Source: an uncultured Succinivibrionaceae bacterium
GTDB taxonomy: Bacteria; Pseudomonadota; Gammaproteobacteria; Enterobacterales; Succinivibrionaceae
Assembly: GCA_900539665.1 (NCBI GenBank)
Contig: UQCV01000025.1
Location: 1-27,805 of the forward strand
Length of the DNA: 27,805 nucleotides
Reading direction: 5' to 3'
Shown: in pieces, positions 18,901 through 26,400 of the stretch
Layout: every line of letters begins with the position of its first letter
Numbering within the stretch: position 1 is the stretch's first letter
Translations under genes and position numbers: made by a program
Notes under the pieces: model-generated
What the model was told of the DNA's origin: nothing
What the model saw: only the letters and a program-made list of their open reading frames with translations
Database searches by the model: none

Positions 18901-19568
18901 GAAAGGAAATATTCGTTCAACCAGGTTTTCAAAAGAATTGGATACGTTCGGAAAAACTTGGAGTTAAAGCAAATTTGTTAGATATGCAAGTTAGTTTTGG
19001 GGCTAAAACGGAGAGTTACATTAGTTCCATTCCAAGAATAGAAAGCTTTGAGAATCTTGTTAAGTTAAATAATTTATCAGCTATGGAATATGTTGCTTTA
19101 GAAGGTGTTTTTGCTAGAAAGCCATGTGAAGTTTCACCTTATATTCTGCAAGATAAATTACCAGATATAACTCTATTTTGGACTGATATTGGTTGCGTTT
19201 CTTTTGATTTGCAAGCACAAACGCGATTTAGACAGTCTGGTTTTAAACAAAGTTTTGTGCGGGTGTGTGATGAAGATGAAAATATATATATGAGTGTTCC
19301 TGATACACCAGACATGAAGTTTAATCATAAATTTAGTGATTTAGAGCAGTGGGGACAAAAATATCATCTTGATGTTGCAGAAGCGCAAAATAAACTACTA
19401 ATAAATATACATGAAGTTACGATAATAAGATATCTATCACAGAAATACAAAATCGATGAGTATAATATAACTATCAAATATAACAAGTTTGAAATCCCAT
19501 GTTTCGTTAGAACAAATGTACAAAAATTATTTTTTAACGAGTGTTTAGGGGTTTGGTACGAAAAATAG
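15993..19568 (+). CDS. cas3: Cas2-Cas3 fusion nuclease-helicase (type I-F)
   Basis: This I-F signature protein joins adaptation and interference: the Cas2 part bridges Cas1 dimers, while the HD nuclease and SF2 helicase unwind and degrade DNA marked by the Csy complex. The 1191-aa product starts with Cas2 (about 1-95, MNVLIISECRKLSLQRTRRV). The HD domain has HD at 123-124 in LLHDIGKSS and further histidines at 151, 246 and 247. The helicase has Walker A STGTGKT with Lys488, the DEID box at 641-644, the SSATIP motif, and motif VI QMSGRVRRHRRG at 937-948. A C-terminal domain covers about 1000-1191. All catalytic motifs are intact and the length is a little above P. aeruginosa Cas3 (about 1076 aa). 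Confidence 0.96.
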   Translation: MNVLIISECRKLSLQRTRRVIDLFIERIGRRTWCGNITLNGLSSMKNLLKKTASRGTAVSCFWIKKDGTRELLWIVGRCSAFGRNGVVPTDTTTVDDFITRNENKWKCAELVAGVTMLAGLLHDIGKSSVWFQKKLRGAPVTKNRSDIFRHEVMSFLLFQEILIANNIATDQELLEFFSHLQSGQIKINDLFKSACDWLVGEDFSKVKSIDALKQNRLFNKECKAFARVNKENDVIVLLSYLILSHHRLPYTQAKHDREFIYNFKQFLLNFSGEKNSLFWRENVKNELDETKKDLAELKDIFSFDLKRWKRNSQKKDFLFESDYYCNRLGKAARTIQKGLSTYSFHIKSDGKSLDIVEKNDGLVVMLSRSILMMADHYISAKNDRGEATVDKKNDPFILAKSSGAFTDIQLTSHCVSVAGMAYLFTRNFASLQTILPRIVENREFRKPITNSYFKWQNQALKKTEIMSKQIEESGFFGVNLASTGTGKTFANTKIILGCAGEHGCRFCFASGLRTLTLQSGQALKDRLRLDEDDIAVVLGDCLQGKKVEENPEEPNKYTKNYDEDFDKEIWDDNLYVDYDGQIVNDLYKFILEHDKRITQIVSAPVLVCTIDTLVNCFESYRGGKQIPAVLRLLSSDLIIDEIDDFSLDDLPAIARLIYFAGMFGSKVLISSATIPSNLVLHLYKAFSAGRALFNKANGIQKNSTILGIYDEFSSQVEMCALLNDCNATTTQESNGADALAAQFNTYIDSFYKKRIQNLRVALLNEHKTIFEVSPCISQEEKIMSETQAIKLYANWIESEIYECHDLNSIELKNCANIKKISIGVVRFANINPLTKVAIELLSHPNRKNYALFGVIYHSRFPYLLRSYTEEQLDLLLNNRDSDNWEEQPLIKDVVKRSKGAENIIVVVMASPVEEVGRDHDFDWAVIEPSSIRSIIQMSGRVRRHRRGSVERTNVKILSRNFKSLISDPGKEIFVQPGFQKNWIRSEKLGVKANLLDMQVSFGAKTESYISSIPRIESFENLVKLNNLSAMEYVALEGVFARKPCEVSPYILQDKLPDITLFWTDIGCVSFDLQAQTRFRQSGFKQSFVRVCDEDENIYMSVPDTPDMKFNHKFSDLEQWGQKYHLDVAEAQNKLLINIHEVTIIRYLSQKYKIDEYNITIKYNKFEIPCFVRTNVQKLFFNECLGVWYEK

Positions 19569-19583
19569 TAGGAGAGGTCTATT

Positions 19584-20855
19584 GTGTTTGATGATTTGTA
19601 TAAGCTGTCAAATGAATTCATAGATAGCCAAATATTAGGAAAGCAGAAAGAAAAAAATTCAAATGTGGAAAATGTATGTTCTCCAGAGGAAAGAAGGAAC
19701 TTTTTAAAAGGTTTAGAGGACGTTTCTTTTATTCCATTAGTAACCCATTTGCCAAAATTTTCTCATCCATCGGCTAAAGCATGTGGTATTGGGATTGTAG
19801 ACAAAATAGAACTTTCACCATTAGAGACAAGTTTATTGTCTAGTTTGTCAGAAATGGAATTGGAAAGGGATACTCAAAGTAATGCAAAGAACATGAAACT
19901 GATTAAGTTTTTGACTAATAGATATGAAGGTTCGGTTTGCTTTATGAATTTGCTAGCTCAGGGAAAGGAGCAGGGGTTATTAGATTATCTAGTGAGTGAA
20001 TTTGTAGGTTTTGCGGAAGATAAGGCTAATTCTATTATCAATAATTTAAAACAACAGTTTGTTTTAAGTGAGGATAAAAAGTTAGCAGACCTTGGATATC
20101 TAAAACAGGTTTATTTTCCTTGTTTTTCTATAGATGATGAATTGAATTATAAAAATGTGGTTCTGTTTTATGCGTCAAGCTTGCATGTGGCTCTAACAAA
20201 AAAAGTCAGCCAGAAGATTATTGAAGTAAGGGGTGAAAGTAAAGAGAACAAAACTAAAGGCATTAAAGAAGCTGGGGCTGTTTCCTCATTTTGTAAACAT
20301 TTTGGCACTATAAAAGTAGGTGGGGCGCAACCTCAAAATATTTCTTTTTTGGCAAGCAGTGTACATGGTGATTTGACAATGTTGTCATGTTGTCCGAAAA
20401 ATGAATACGTTATTAGTGACGAAAATATGGTTACCTCGTTAGGTTATCTAGACTATAAATTCTCTAATTTTTTTAAAAACTGTCTAAAAAAAGAATTTAA
20501 AGGGCTTAAGGGATTATTACAGTATGCGTATGAACGCCCTGTTAGTGAGGTTAAAAATAAATTAAATCAAAATATATGCGATTTAGTGAGCGAGTTTATT
20601 GAGTATTTAAGAGTGTTAAATTTTACTCCAAACTTTTGGTTGTCATTTGAAGAAGAGCCAGAAAAAGCTTTTAAAAACGTATATGAATACCTTTTAAATC
20701 AAAATTTTTCTCAAGAAAATTTCAAAATAACGCACGATTTTTTGAGTTCTTTAATTACTAACGGGTTGGAAAAAACTGACTTCCAAGTATCTGATGTTCA
20801 CAAAGATTACTTAGATAAAGGTATCGAATTGGCATTGAGGAGATTTGAGGAATAG
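19584..20855 (+). CDS. csy1: Cas8f (Csy1), large subunit of the Csy complex
   Basis: It is the large subunit at the 5'-handle end of the I-F surveillance complex, where with Cas5f it holds the crRNA handle and reads the PAM. The 423-aa protein is close to P. aeruginosa Csy1 (434). The conserved segment GGAQPQNIS (residues 246-254, after KHFGTIKV) is the clearest family mark; the N-terminal part (ERRNFLKGLEDVSFIPLVTHLPKFSHP) is also typical. It starts at GTG, supported by AGGAGAGG (19570-19577) 6 nt upstream; no ATG fits better. It begins 15 bp after cas2-3 and ends 2 bp before csy2. Sequence is poorly conserved in this family, so position in the operon adds weight. Confidence 0.92.
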   Translation: MFDDLYKLSNEFIDSQILGKQKEKNSNVENVCSPEERRNFLKGLEDVSFIPLVTHLPKFSHPSAKACGIGIVDKIELSPLETSLLSSLSEMELERDTQSNAKNMKLIKFLTNRYEGSVCFMNLLAQGKEQGLLDYLVSEFVGFAEDKANSIINNLKQQFVLSEDKKLADLGYLKQVYFPCFSIDDELNYKNVVLFYASSLHVALTKKVSQKIIEVRGESKENKTKGIKEAGAVSSFCKHFGTIKVGGAQPQNISFLASSVHGDLTMLSCCPKNEYVISDENMVTSLGYLDYKFSNFFKNCLKKEFKGLKGLLQYAYERPVSEVKNKLNQNICDLVSEFIEYLRVLNFTPNFWLSFEEEPEKAFKNVYEYLLNQNFSQENFKITHDFLSSLITNGLEKTDFQVSDVHKDYLDKGIELALRRFEE

Positions 20856-20857
20856 AA

Positions 20858-21703
20858 ATGGATACTTTTCTTGTTTTAAAAGACATTCACGCTGAAGGTT
20901 GTAATGGTAAACAAGGCGATTTGTTGTTCGGCTTTCCATCGATGTCTGGTTTTTTAGGTTTTGTGCACTGTATGCAGTTGGAATTATCTAAAGAATTGGA
21001 TCTCGACATCAGATTGGAACATATAGCGGTTATAAATCATCTAACCACTCAAAATATGGAACGAAATGACTCTGGATCTGAGTATGGAAAATATGCCTTC
21101 AATATTTGCAAAAAGCCATTACTAAAAAATGGTGATACCCCATCATTTATTACTGAAGTGAAAGTGAATTTAGTATGTAGTTTAATTATTCGTTTACCAG
21201 AAGAATTAAGGAATGAAATTTCCATAAGAGGTGACCTTATTCCATTAGTTGAAAAGTTTGTGACAACCCACCATTTATGTGGTGGTCATATAACTTATTG
21301 CGATGTTAAATCATGTATAAATCAAGATTTTGAAATAATCAAGAAAAAAGTTGGTGGCAATGTGATTATTCCAGTTACCAAGGTGGATAATGAGTCTGAA
21401 AATTTGACTTTGGATAGCTACTTACAAACTTATATTGAAAGTTTCGAAGGTTATGTTCATGGGGAAAAATATATTGTTCCTATGGAAGTCGGTTATCGCA
21501 TATTAGATGAAATAAAAACTTGTACCGGATGCAAATGTGCATTTAGGCATGAGCTTACAGAAGGAGATGTGTTGACCAAAGCTGAATCTGTTTATGCTTT
21601 TGCCGAATGGGTGGATTTAAGGAAAATTAGCTCATTCGATGAAATATCTTGGCAGTATACAGCAACCGAAGATTACCTACTGTTTTCAAACAAAATTTTT
21701 TAA
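20858..21703 (+). CDS. csy2: Cas5f (Csy2)
   Basis: It pairs with Cas8f to cap the crRNA 5' handle in the Csy complex. The family motif GFPSMSGFLGFVH is at residues 25-37, followed by a long RAMP-like fold with GGHI near residue 143. At 281 aa it is shorter than the roughly 327-aa P. aeruginosa Csy2, mostly through shorter middle and C-terminal parts; the frame is intact, so this looks like natural variation rather than truncation. GAGGAA just before the csy1 stop serves as its ribosome-binding site. It lies 2 bp after csy1 and 24 bp before csy3. Confidence 0.93.
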   Translation: MDTFLVLKDIHAEGCNGKQGDLLFGFPSMSGFLGFVHCMQLELSKELDLDIRLEHIAVINHLTTQNMERNDSGSEYGKYAFNICKKPLLKNGDTPSFITEVKVNLVCSLIIRLPEELRNEISIRGDLIPLVEKFVTTHHLCGGHITYCDVKSCINQDFEIIKKKVGGNVIIPVTKVDNESENLTLDSYLQTYIESFEGYVHGEKYIVPMEVGYRILDEIKTCTGCKCAFRHELTEGDVLTKAESVYAFAEWVDLRKISSFDEISWQYTATEDYLLFSNKIF

Positions 21704-21727
21704 TAACAATGTGTTTAAGGATTTATT

Positions 21728-22735
21728 ATGGCAAATAATAAAATATCTGTTCCATCAGTTTTAGCTTTTGAAAGAAAAATTGCTTGTTCTGATGCTGTTT
21801 TAAGTCAAGGCGTTTTTGCTAGTATTGGTGATGTTAATGCTTGGACCCCAATCGAAGTTCAGGAAAAGAGTATCCGTGGGGTTATTTCTAATCGTTTAAA
21901 GAGCAATGACGAAAAAAGTATGAGTAATTCCAATTTGCAAAAAATTGATTATGCGTCTTTAAGTAATATGAACGACACTTTACGTTTGGATTTTACAGTA
22001 AAAGTGTTAAGTGGTGTGGACAAAACTTCTGCTTGTAATTCTTTTGATTTTATAAAAGTCATTAAAGAAAAGATCCAAAGTGTTAGTTTTGACGAGTTTT
22101 TGGAATTAGGGAAACTATATGCTTACTCCATACTATCGGCACGTTTTTTGTGGCGCAATCGCTTATGCGCTGATAAAGTCAAAACCATTGTAAAATTTGA
22201 CAATGGTGAGTTTATTGAAGTTGATTCGTTAGATTATCCTCTCAAAGATATAAAGACTGATGGTAATTCCAACGTAGAAAAATTAGGAACAAAAATAGCA
22301 GAAGTTCTTGCTGGAAAAAGCGACTTTTTGCTTCTCACTGTAGAATGTTATGCTCAATTAGGGAAAGGGCAAGAGGTGTATCCGTCTCAAGAATTAACCC
22401 AAACCGAAAAAAGCAAAAAAGTTCTATACAGAGTTATTGATTCACCTTCTTCTAATTCTAAGCATGCTGCTATCCATTCTCAAAAAATAGGTAATGCGGT
22501 ACGTACAATTGATATTTGGCACCCGGAATATGCAGAATTCGGTCCAATTGCGGTTGAAGTGTACGGCTCTGTTACTAATATAGGTAAAGCCTTTAGAAGC
22601 CAAAAAGGAAGTGATTTTTATTCATTATTTGATAATTGGTTTGCAAAAGAAAAAGATCTATCCCGAAATGAAAGATTGTACGTTATTGCTTGTTTGATTA
22701 GGGGTGGGGTGTATGGTGATGTTAAATCGAATTAG
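21728..22735 (+). CDS. csy3: Cas7f (Csy3), backbone subunit of the Csy complex
   Basis: Six copies of this RAMP protein normally form the backbone along the crRNA spacer. The 335-aa product matches P. aeruginosa Csy3 (342) throughout: PSVLAFERKIACSDA, EKSIRGVISNRLK, SACNSFDF, ARFLWRNRLCADKV, GQEVYPSQELTQ, AIHSQKIGNAVRTID at 248-262, FGPIAVEVYGSVTNIGKAFR, and the end LIRGGVYGDV. AAGGA at 21717-21721 sits 6 nt before the ATG. Its 3' end overlaps the start of cas6f. Confidence 0.97.
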   Translation: MANNKISVPSVLAFERKIACSDAVLSQGVFASIGDVNAWTPIEVQEKSIRGVISNRLKSNDEKSMSNSNLQKIDYASLSNMNDTLRLDFTVKVLSGVDKTSACNSFDFIKVIKEKIQSVSFDEFLELGKLYAYSILSARFLWRNRLCADKVKTIVKFDNGEFIEVDSLDYPLKDIKTDGNSNVEKLGTKIAEVLAGKSDFLLLTVECYAQLGKGQEVYPSQELTQTEKSKKVLYRVIDSPSSNSKHAAIHSQKIGNAVRTIDIWHPEYAEFGPIAVEVYGSVTNIGKAFRSQKGSDFYSLFDNWFAKEKDLSRNERLYVIACLIRGGVYGDVKSN

Positions 22736-23318
22736 CAATGATCTATTTTTTTTAGACGTGCATCTATCGTGTGATGTAGACTTTTCAGTAAATCATGTAC
22801 TTTCCATTTTCTGGGCCAAGTTACACAGAAAAATTTGCGACTTTGGTATGGGGAAGGTTGCTCTGGCTTTCCCTGAATACAGCTCCATTGGATTGGGAAA
22901 GATCATTCGACTTTTTTCGTCTGCTCAAGTCTTAAATTCTATACAAGAATCTGAGTGGAAAGGAATAAGGGATTTTCTGGAATTTAAAGAAGTATTACCA
23001 ATTCCTGAAAATGTAAATGGCTATGCTACTTTTGCAAGGAAGCAGTTAAAATCTTCAAACAACAAAAGAAAGCGACTAATAAACCATTTTCATTTTACAG
23101 AAGATGAGGCTTTGGAAAAATTTCCTTTTAATGAGAATGAACGAAAGCTTTCGTTACCTTTTGCGAAAGTAAAAAGTTTATCAACTGATTGTATGGTTCC
23201 AATCTTTGTAGAAATGAGTTGTGTTTTTGAGAGTGAAAATACAAGTGTTGTTGATTTTCAAAAACTATCATTTACGACATATGGTTTAAGTAGAGAAATA
23301 GCGGTACCAATTTTTTAA
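22719..23318 (+). CDS. csy4: Cas6f (Csy4), pre-crRNA endoribonuclease
   Basis: It cuts each repeat at the 3' base of its hairpin and stays bound to the crRNA 3' end. From the ATG at 22719 it is 199 aa (P. aeruginosa Csy4 187). The catalytic His aligns in FWAKLHRK (residue 36 from this start). The catalytic Ser lies in KVKSLSTD, matching RSQST in Csy4, and the conserved Tyr in TTYGLSREIAVPIF at the C-terminus. A basic helix (KSSNNKRKRLINHF, about 111-124) fits the arginine helix that grips the repeat stem. Earlier in-frame starts (GTG 22704, ATG 22713) exist, but GGGG at 22706-22709 gives 9-nt spacing only to 22719. The start overlaps csy3 by 17 nt. Confidence 0.93.
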   Translation: MLNRISNDLFFLDVHLSCDVDFSVNHVLSIFWAKLHRKICDFGMGKVALAFPEYSSIGLGKIIRLFSSAQVLNSIQESEWKGIRDFLEFKEVLPIPENVNGYATFARKQLKSSNNKRKRLINHFHFTEDEALEKFPFNENERKLSLPFAKVKSLSTDCMVPIFVEMSCVFESENTSVVDFQKLSFTTYGLSREIAVPIF

Positions 23319-23329
23319 CTAATGGTTTG

Positions 23330-23355
23330 CAAGGAGAGTTCTTAAGCTCTCCTTG
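23330..23355 (+). terminator. Hairpin between cas6f and the CRISPR leader
   Basis: CAAGGAGAG and CTCTCCTTG form a perfect 9-bp stem with an 8-nt loop, 11 bp past the cas6f stop. The T-rich run is 20 nt further on (23377-23381), so termination is plausible but not certain. If it works, the array needs its own promoter. Confidence 0.55.
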
Positions 23356-23385
23356 TACTATTAATTATTAATGGTATTTTTCGTT

Positions 23386-23398
23386 AAACAACATGTTA
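23386..23398 (+). promoter_or_regulatory. Candidate IHF site in the CRISPR leader
   Basis: The 13 bases from 23386 match the IHF consensus WATCAANNNNTTR at all positions except the third (A instead of T). The site is 38 bp before repeat 1. IHF bending of the leader is known to guide Cas1-Cas2-3 integration in type I-F systems, so location and match agree. Confidence 0.55.
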
Positions 23399-23402
23399 GC
23401 TC

Positions 23403-23430
23403 TTTAAAAATCTATATTTTACGTTATAAT
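23403..23430 (+). promoter_or_regulatory. Candidate array promoter in the leader
   Basis: A perfect TATAAT lies at 23425-23430, with a weak TTTAAA -35 at 23403-23408 (16-bp gap). A start about 7 nt past the -10 would fall at position 23437, the first base of repeat 1. Confidence 0.5.
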
Positions 23431-23436
23431 TATACA

Positions 23437-26400
23437 GTCTTCTGCCGTATAGGCAGCTCAGAAAACCATAACCCATATTTTTAATCTGTTCTGCAAGTCT
23501 TCTGCCGTATAGGCAGCTCAGAAACAAAAATGGTAGTCAGAATAAAGCACTGCCACGTCTTCTGCCGTATAGGCAGCTCAGAAACGAAAACATGCTCCAT
23601 TGGAAAAATATCGGTAGTCTTCTGCCGTATAGGCAGCTCAGAAAACGCAAGCGAAGTGCGTGTTTAAGCCGTCATTGTCTTCTGCCGTATAGGCAGCTCA
23701 GAAAGTCCGTATGCAGTCGTTTTTGGTAAACTAGCTGTCTTCTGCCGTATAGGCAGCTCAGAAAACAAAAAAACTAGAGGTGACGAATGAAGATTAGTCT
23801 TCTGCCGTATAGGCAGCTCAGAAACATTTTTGGTAAAACTCTCATTACTTGCACTTGTCTTCTGCCGTATAGGCAGCTCAGAAAGGGCCATGACGCTAAA
23901 CTACGTCCTGAATGGTGTCTTCTGCCGTATAGGCAGCTCAGAAAGAAATAGCCAAGCAGTTTAACGCAATGCGGAAGTCTTCTGCCGTATAGGCAGCTCA
24001 GAAACGCCACGGTTGATAATATCATGCAGATCCCGGGTCTTCTGCCGTATAGGCAGCTCAGAAATTACCCTCGGCGCATGCAATCTTATCCATAATGTCT
24101 TCTGCCGTATAGGCAGCTCAGAAAGTTTTGTCATACGATTGTTTTCGCGGATCGGAGTCTTCTGCCGTATAGGCAGCTCAGAAAGTGCTCCCTCGGGTAT
24201 GCTCTTAATGAACTTCGTCTTCTGCCGTATAGGCAGCTCAGAAAAGGTACTCTACATTACTTATGGGTGCGGAGCTGTCTTCTGCCGTATAGGCAGCTCA
24301 GAAAAGGTTATAAGGATATCCTATGGAGCACTAAGCGTCTTCTGCCGTATAGGCAGCTCAGAAAGCCTAGGCCAAAATGAGGACGTATCTTACATAGTCT
24401 TCTGCCGTATAGGCAGCTCAGAAAACGCAGAAGATGCAGTTTTGATGGCTTAGTTCGTCTTCTGCCGTATAGGCAGCTCAGAAAATACACCAAAACAATC
24501 GAATGGTTCCGGAACTGTCTTCTGCCGTATAGGCAGCTCAGAAATCAAGGTAAGTACTTGATGTCAGACTTTGCTCGTCTTCTGCCGTATAGGCAGCTCA
24601 GAAAAAATCAGCAGAGTAATCAGTGCTGTTAGTAGTGTCTTCTGCCGTATAGGCAGCTCAGAAAAAGCGCGCCGAACAAATCAAGCAAAAAGTAAAGTCT
24701 TCTGCCGTATAGGCAGCTCAGAAAGATATAAACGGCAAGCTTATCGCAACATATAAGTCTTCTGCCGTATAGGCAGCTCAGAAACAAAAAGAGTAAGGGG
24801 TAGCGTATTCATTAATGTCTTCTGCCGTATAGGCAGCTCAGAAATATTGGGGCTCTGTTTTGGAACAAGTAGTCGCGTCTTCTGCCGTATAGGCAGCTCA
24901 GAAAGTCATACTCAATGTACTCTCTCATTATCGCTCGTCTTCTGCCGTATAGGCAGCTCAGAAATAGCTATGAAGCTGGGATTAACTATGGCATCTGTCT
25001 TCTGCCGTATAGGCAGCTCAGAAATTTTCAAGCTGTCGCATACTCGGCATCTGCAAGTCTTCTGCCGTATAGGCAGCTCAGAAAATCTAGTAATCTAATT
25101 ACGAGTTCTACAAAAAGTCTTCTGCCGTATAGGCAGCTCAGAAATGATGCCGAAAAGCCTTCTGCAGTAGTTTGCTGTCTTCTGCCGTATAGGCAGCTCA
25201 GAAAGATAACCTTAGATGTTTCAAAGAACACGAACTGTCTTCTGCCGTATAGGCAGCTCAGAAACACCTATGAAAACATTGACCAGAGAGTTATCAGTCT
25301 TCTGCCGTATAGGCAGCTCAGAAAATATAATATTATTAACGTTAAGTTGTTCCTTGGTCTTCTGCCGTATAGGCAGCTCAGAAATTTATCAAATGCAAAG
25401 ATAGACATGCCAGCATGTCTTCTGCCGTATAGGCAGCTCAGAAAGGTAACAAGGTACGCAAGGAAAGCAAGCACTAGTCTTCTGCCGTATAGGCAGCTCA
25501 GAAAGGTAACAAGGTACGCAAGGAAAGCAAGCACTAGTCTTCTGCCGTATAGGCAGCTCAGAAACTTCCGGATGTTGCTCACAAAGATATCTATTAGTCT
25601 TCTGCCGTATAGGCAGCTCAGAAAGTTCTTTTGTGTCGTTTCAAAGGTTCGCAAACGTCTTCTGCCGTATAGGCAGCTCAGAAAACGATACGATGGACGA
25701 TTTAGCCGAGGAGCTAGTCTTCTGCCGTATAGGCAGCTCAGAAAGGTAAAGGTCTTTTGCGTTGTAACCCACTCATGTCTTCTGCCGTATAGGCAGCTCA
25801 GAAAGGACAAGGTGAATTGTCAAATTTTGTTGAATGGTCTTCTGCCGTATAGGCAGCTCAGAAAAGCCTATAGTCCACACACCCGCCTGGCATTTATGTC
25901 TTCTGCCGTATAGGCAGCTCAGAAAACCCACTTGCATTCCTCAAGGTCTCGCGTGCTGTCTTCTGCCGTATAGGCAGCTCAGAAATTTTGGGAAGTTAAG
26001 ACGGGGCGCAAGCCAGCGTCTTCTGCCGTATAGGCAGCTCAGAAAAAATATAAAGGCATTTTAGACGAGCAAAGCCTGTCTTCTGCCGTATAGGCAGCTC
26101 AGAAAAATGTATGCAGAAAACACAAGCGTTCCGTCAGGTCTTCTGCCGTATAGGCAGCTCAGAAATGGTAAGTGCTCTCAAGGGTGCGGGCAATTTGGTC
26201 TTCTGCCGTATAGGCAGCTCAGAAATTGTAAACCAAGGTGCACCGGACAAGGTGAATGTCTTCTGCCGTATAGGCAGCTCAGAAAAAGTGGCCTAAACCG
26301 CCTGGGAACAAAATGTCAGTCTTCTGCCGTATAGGCAGCTCAGAAACAAAAACCGTCAACAAATTTTAAAAATTTAGTGTCTTCTGCCGTATAGGCAGCT

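Noticed and set aside
15028..23318. A transposon-associated (Tn7-like, type I-F3) or minimal type I-F2 CRISPR system
   Set aside because: cas1 and the cas2-3 fusion are present and intact, cas8f and cas5f are separate genes, and no tniQ, tnsA, tnsB or tnsC is visible. This is a standard I-F1 layout.
23785..23847. Shared stretches such as TTTTTGGTAAA between spacers 5 and 7, or AGCTGTAAT between spacers 58 and 62
   Set aside because: Nine- to eleven-base internal matches that do not run end to start are expected by chance among 70 spacers and give no consistent merged target.
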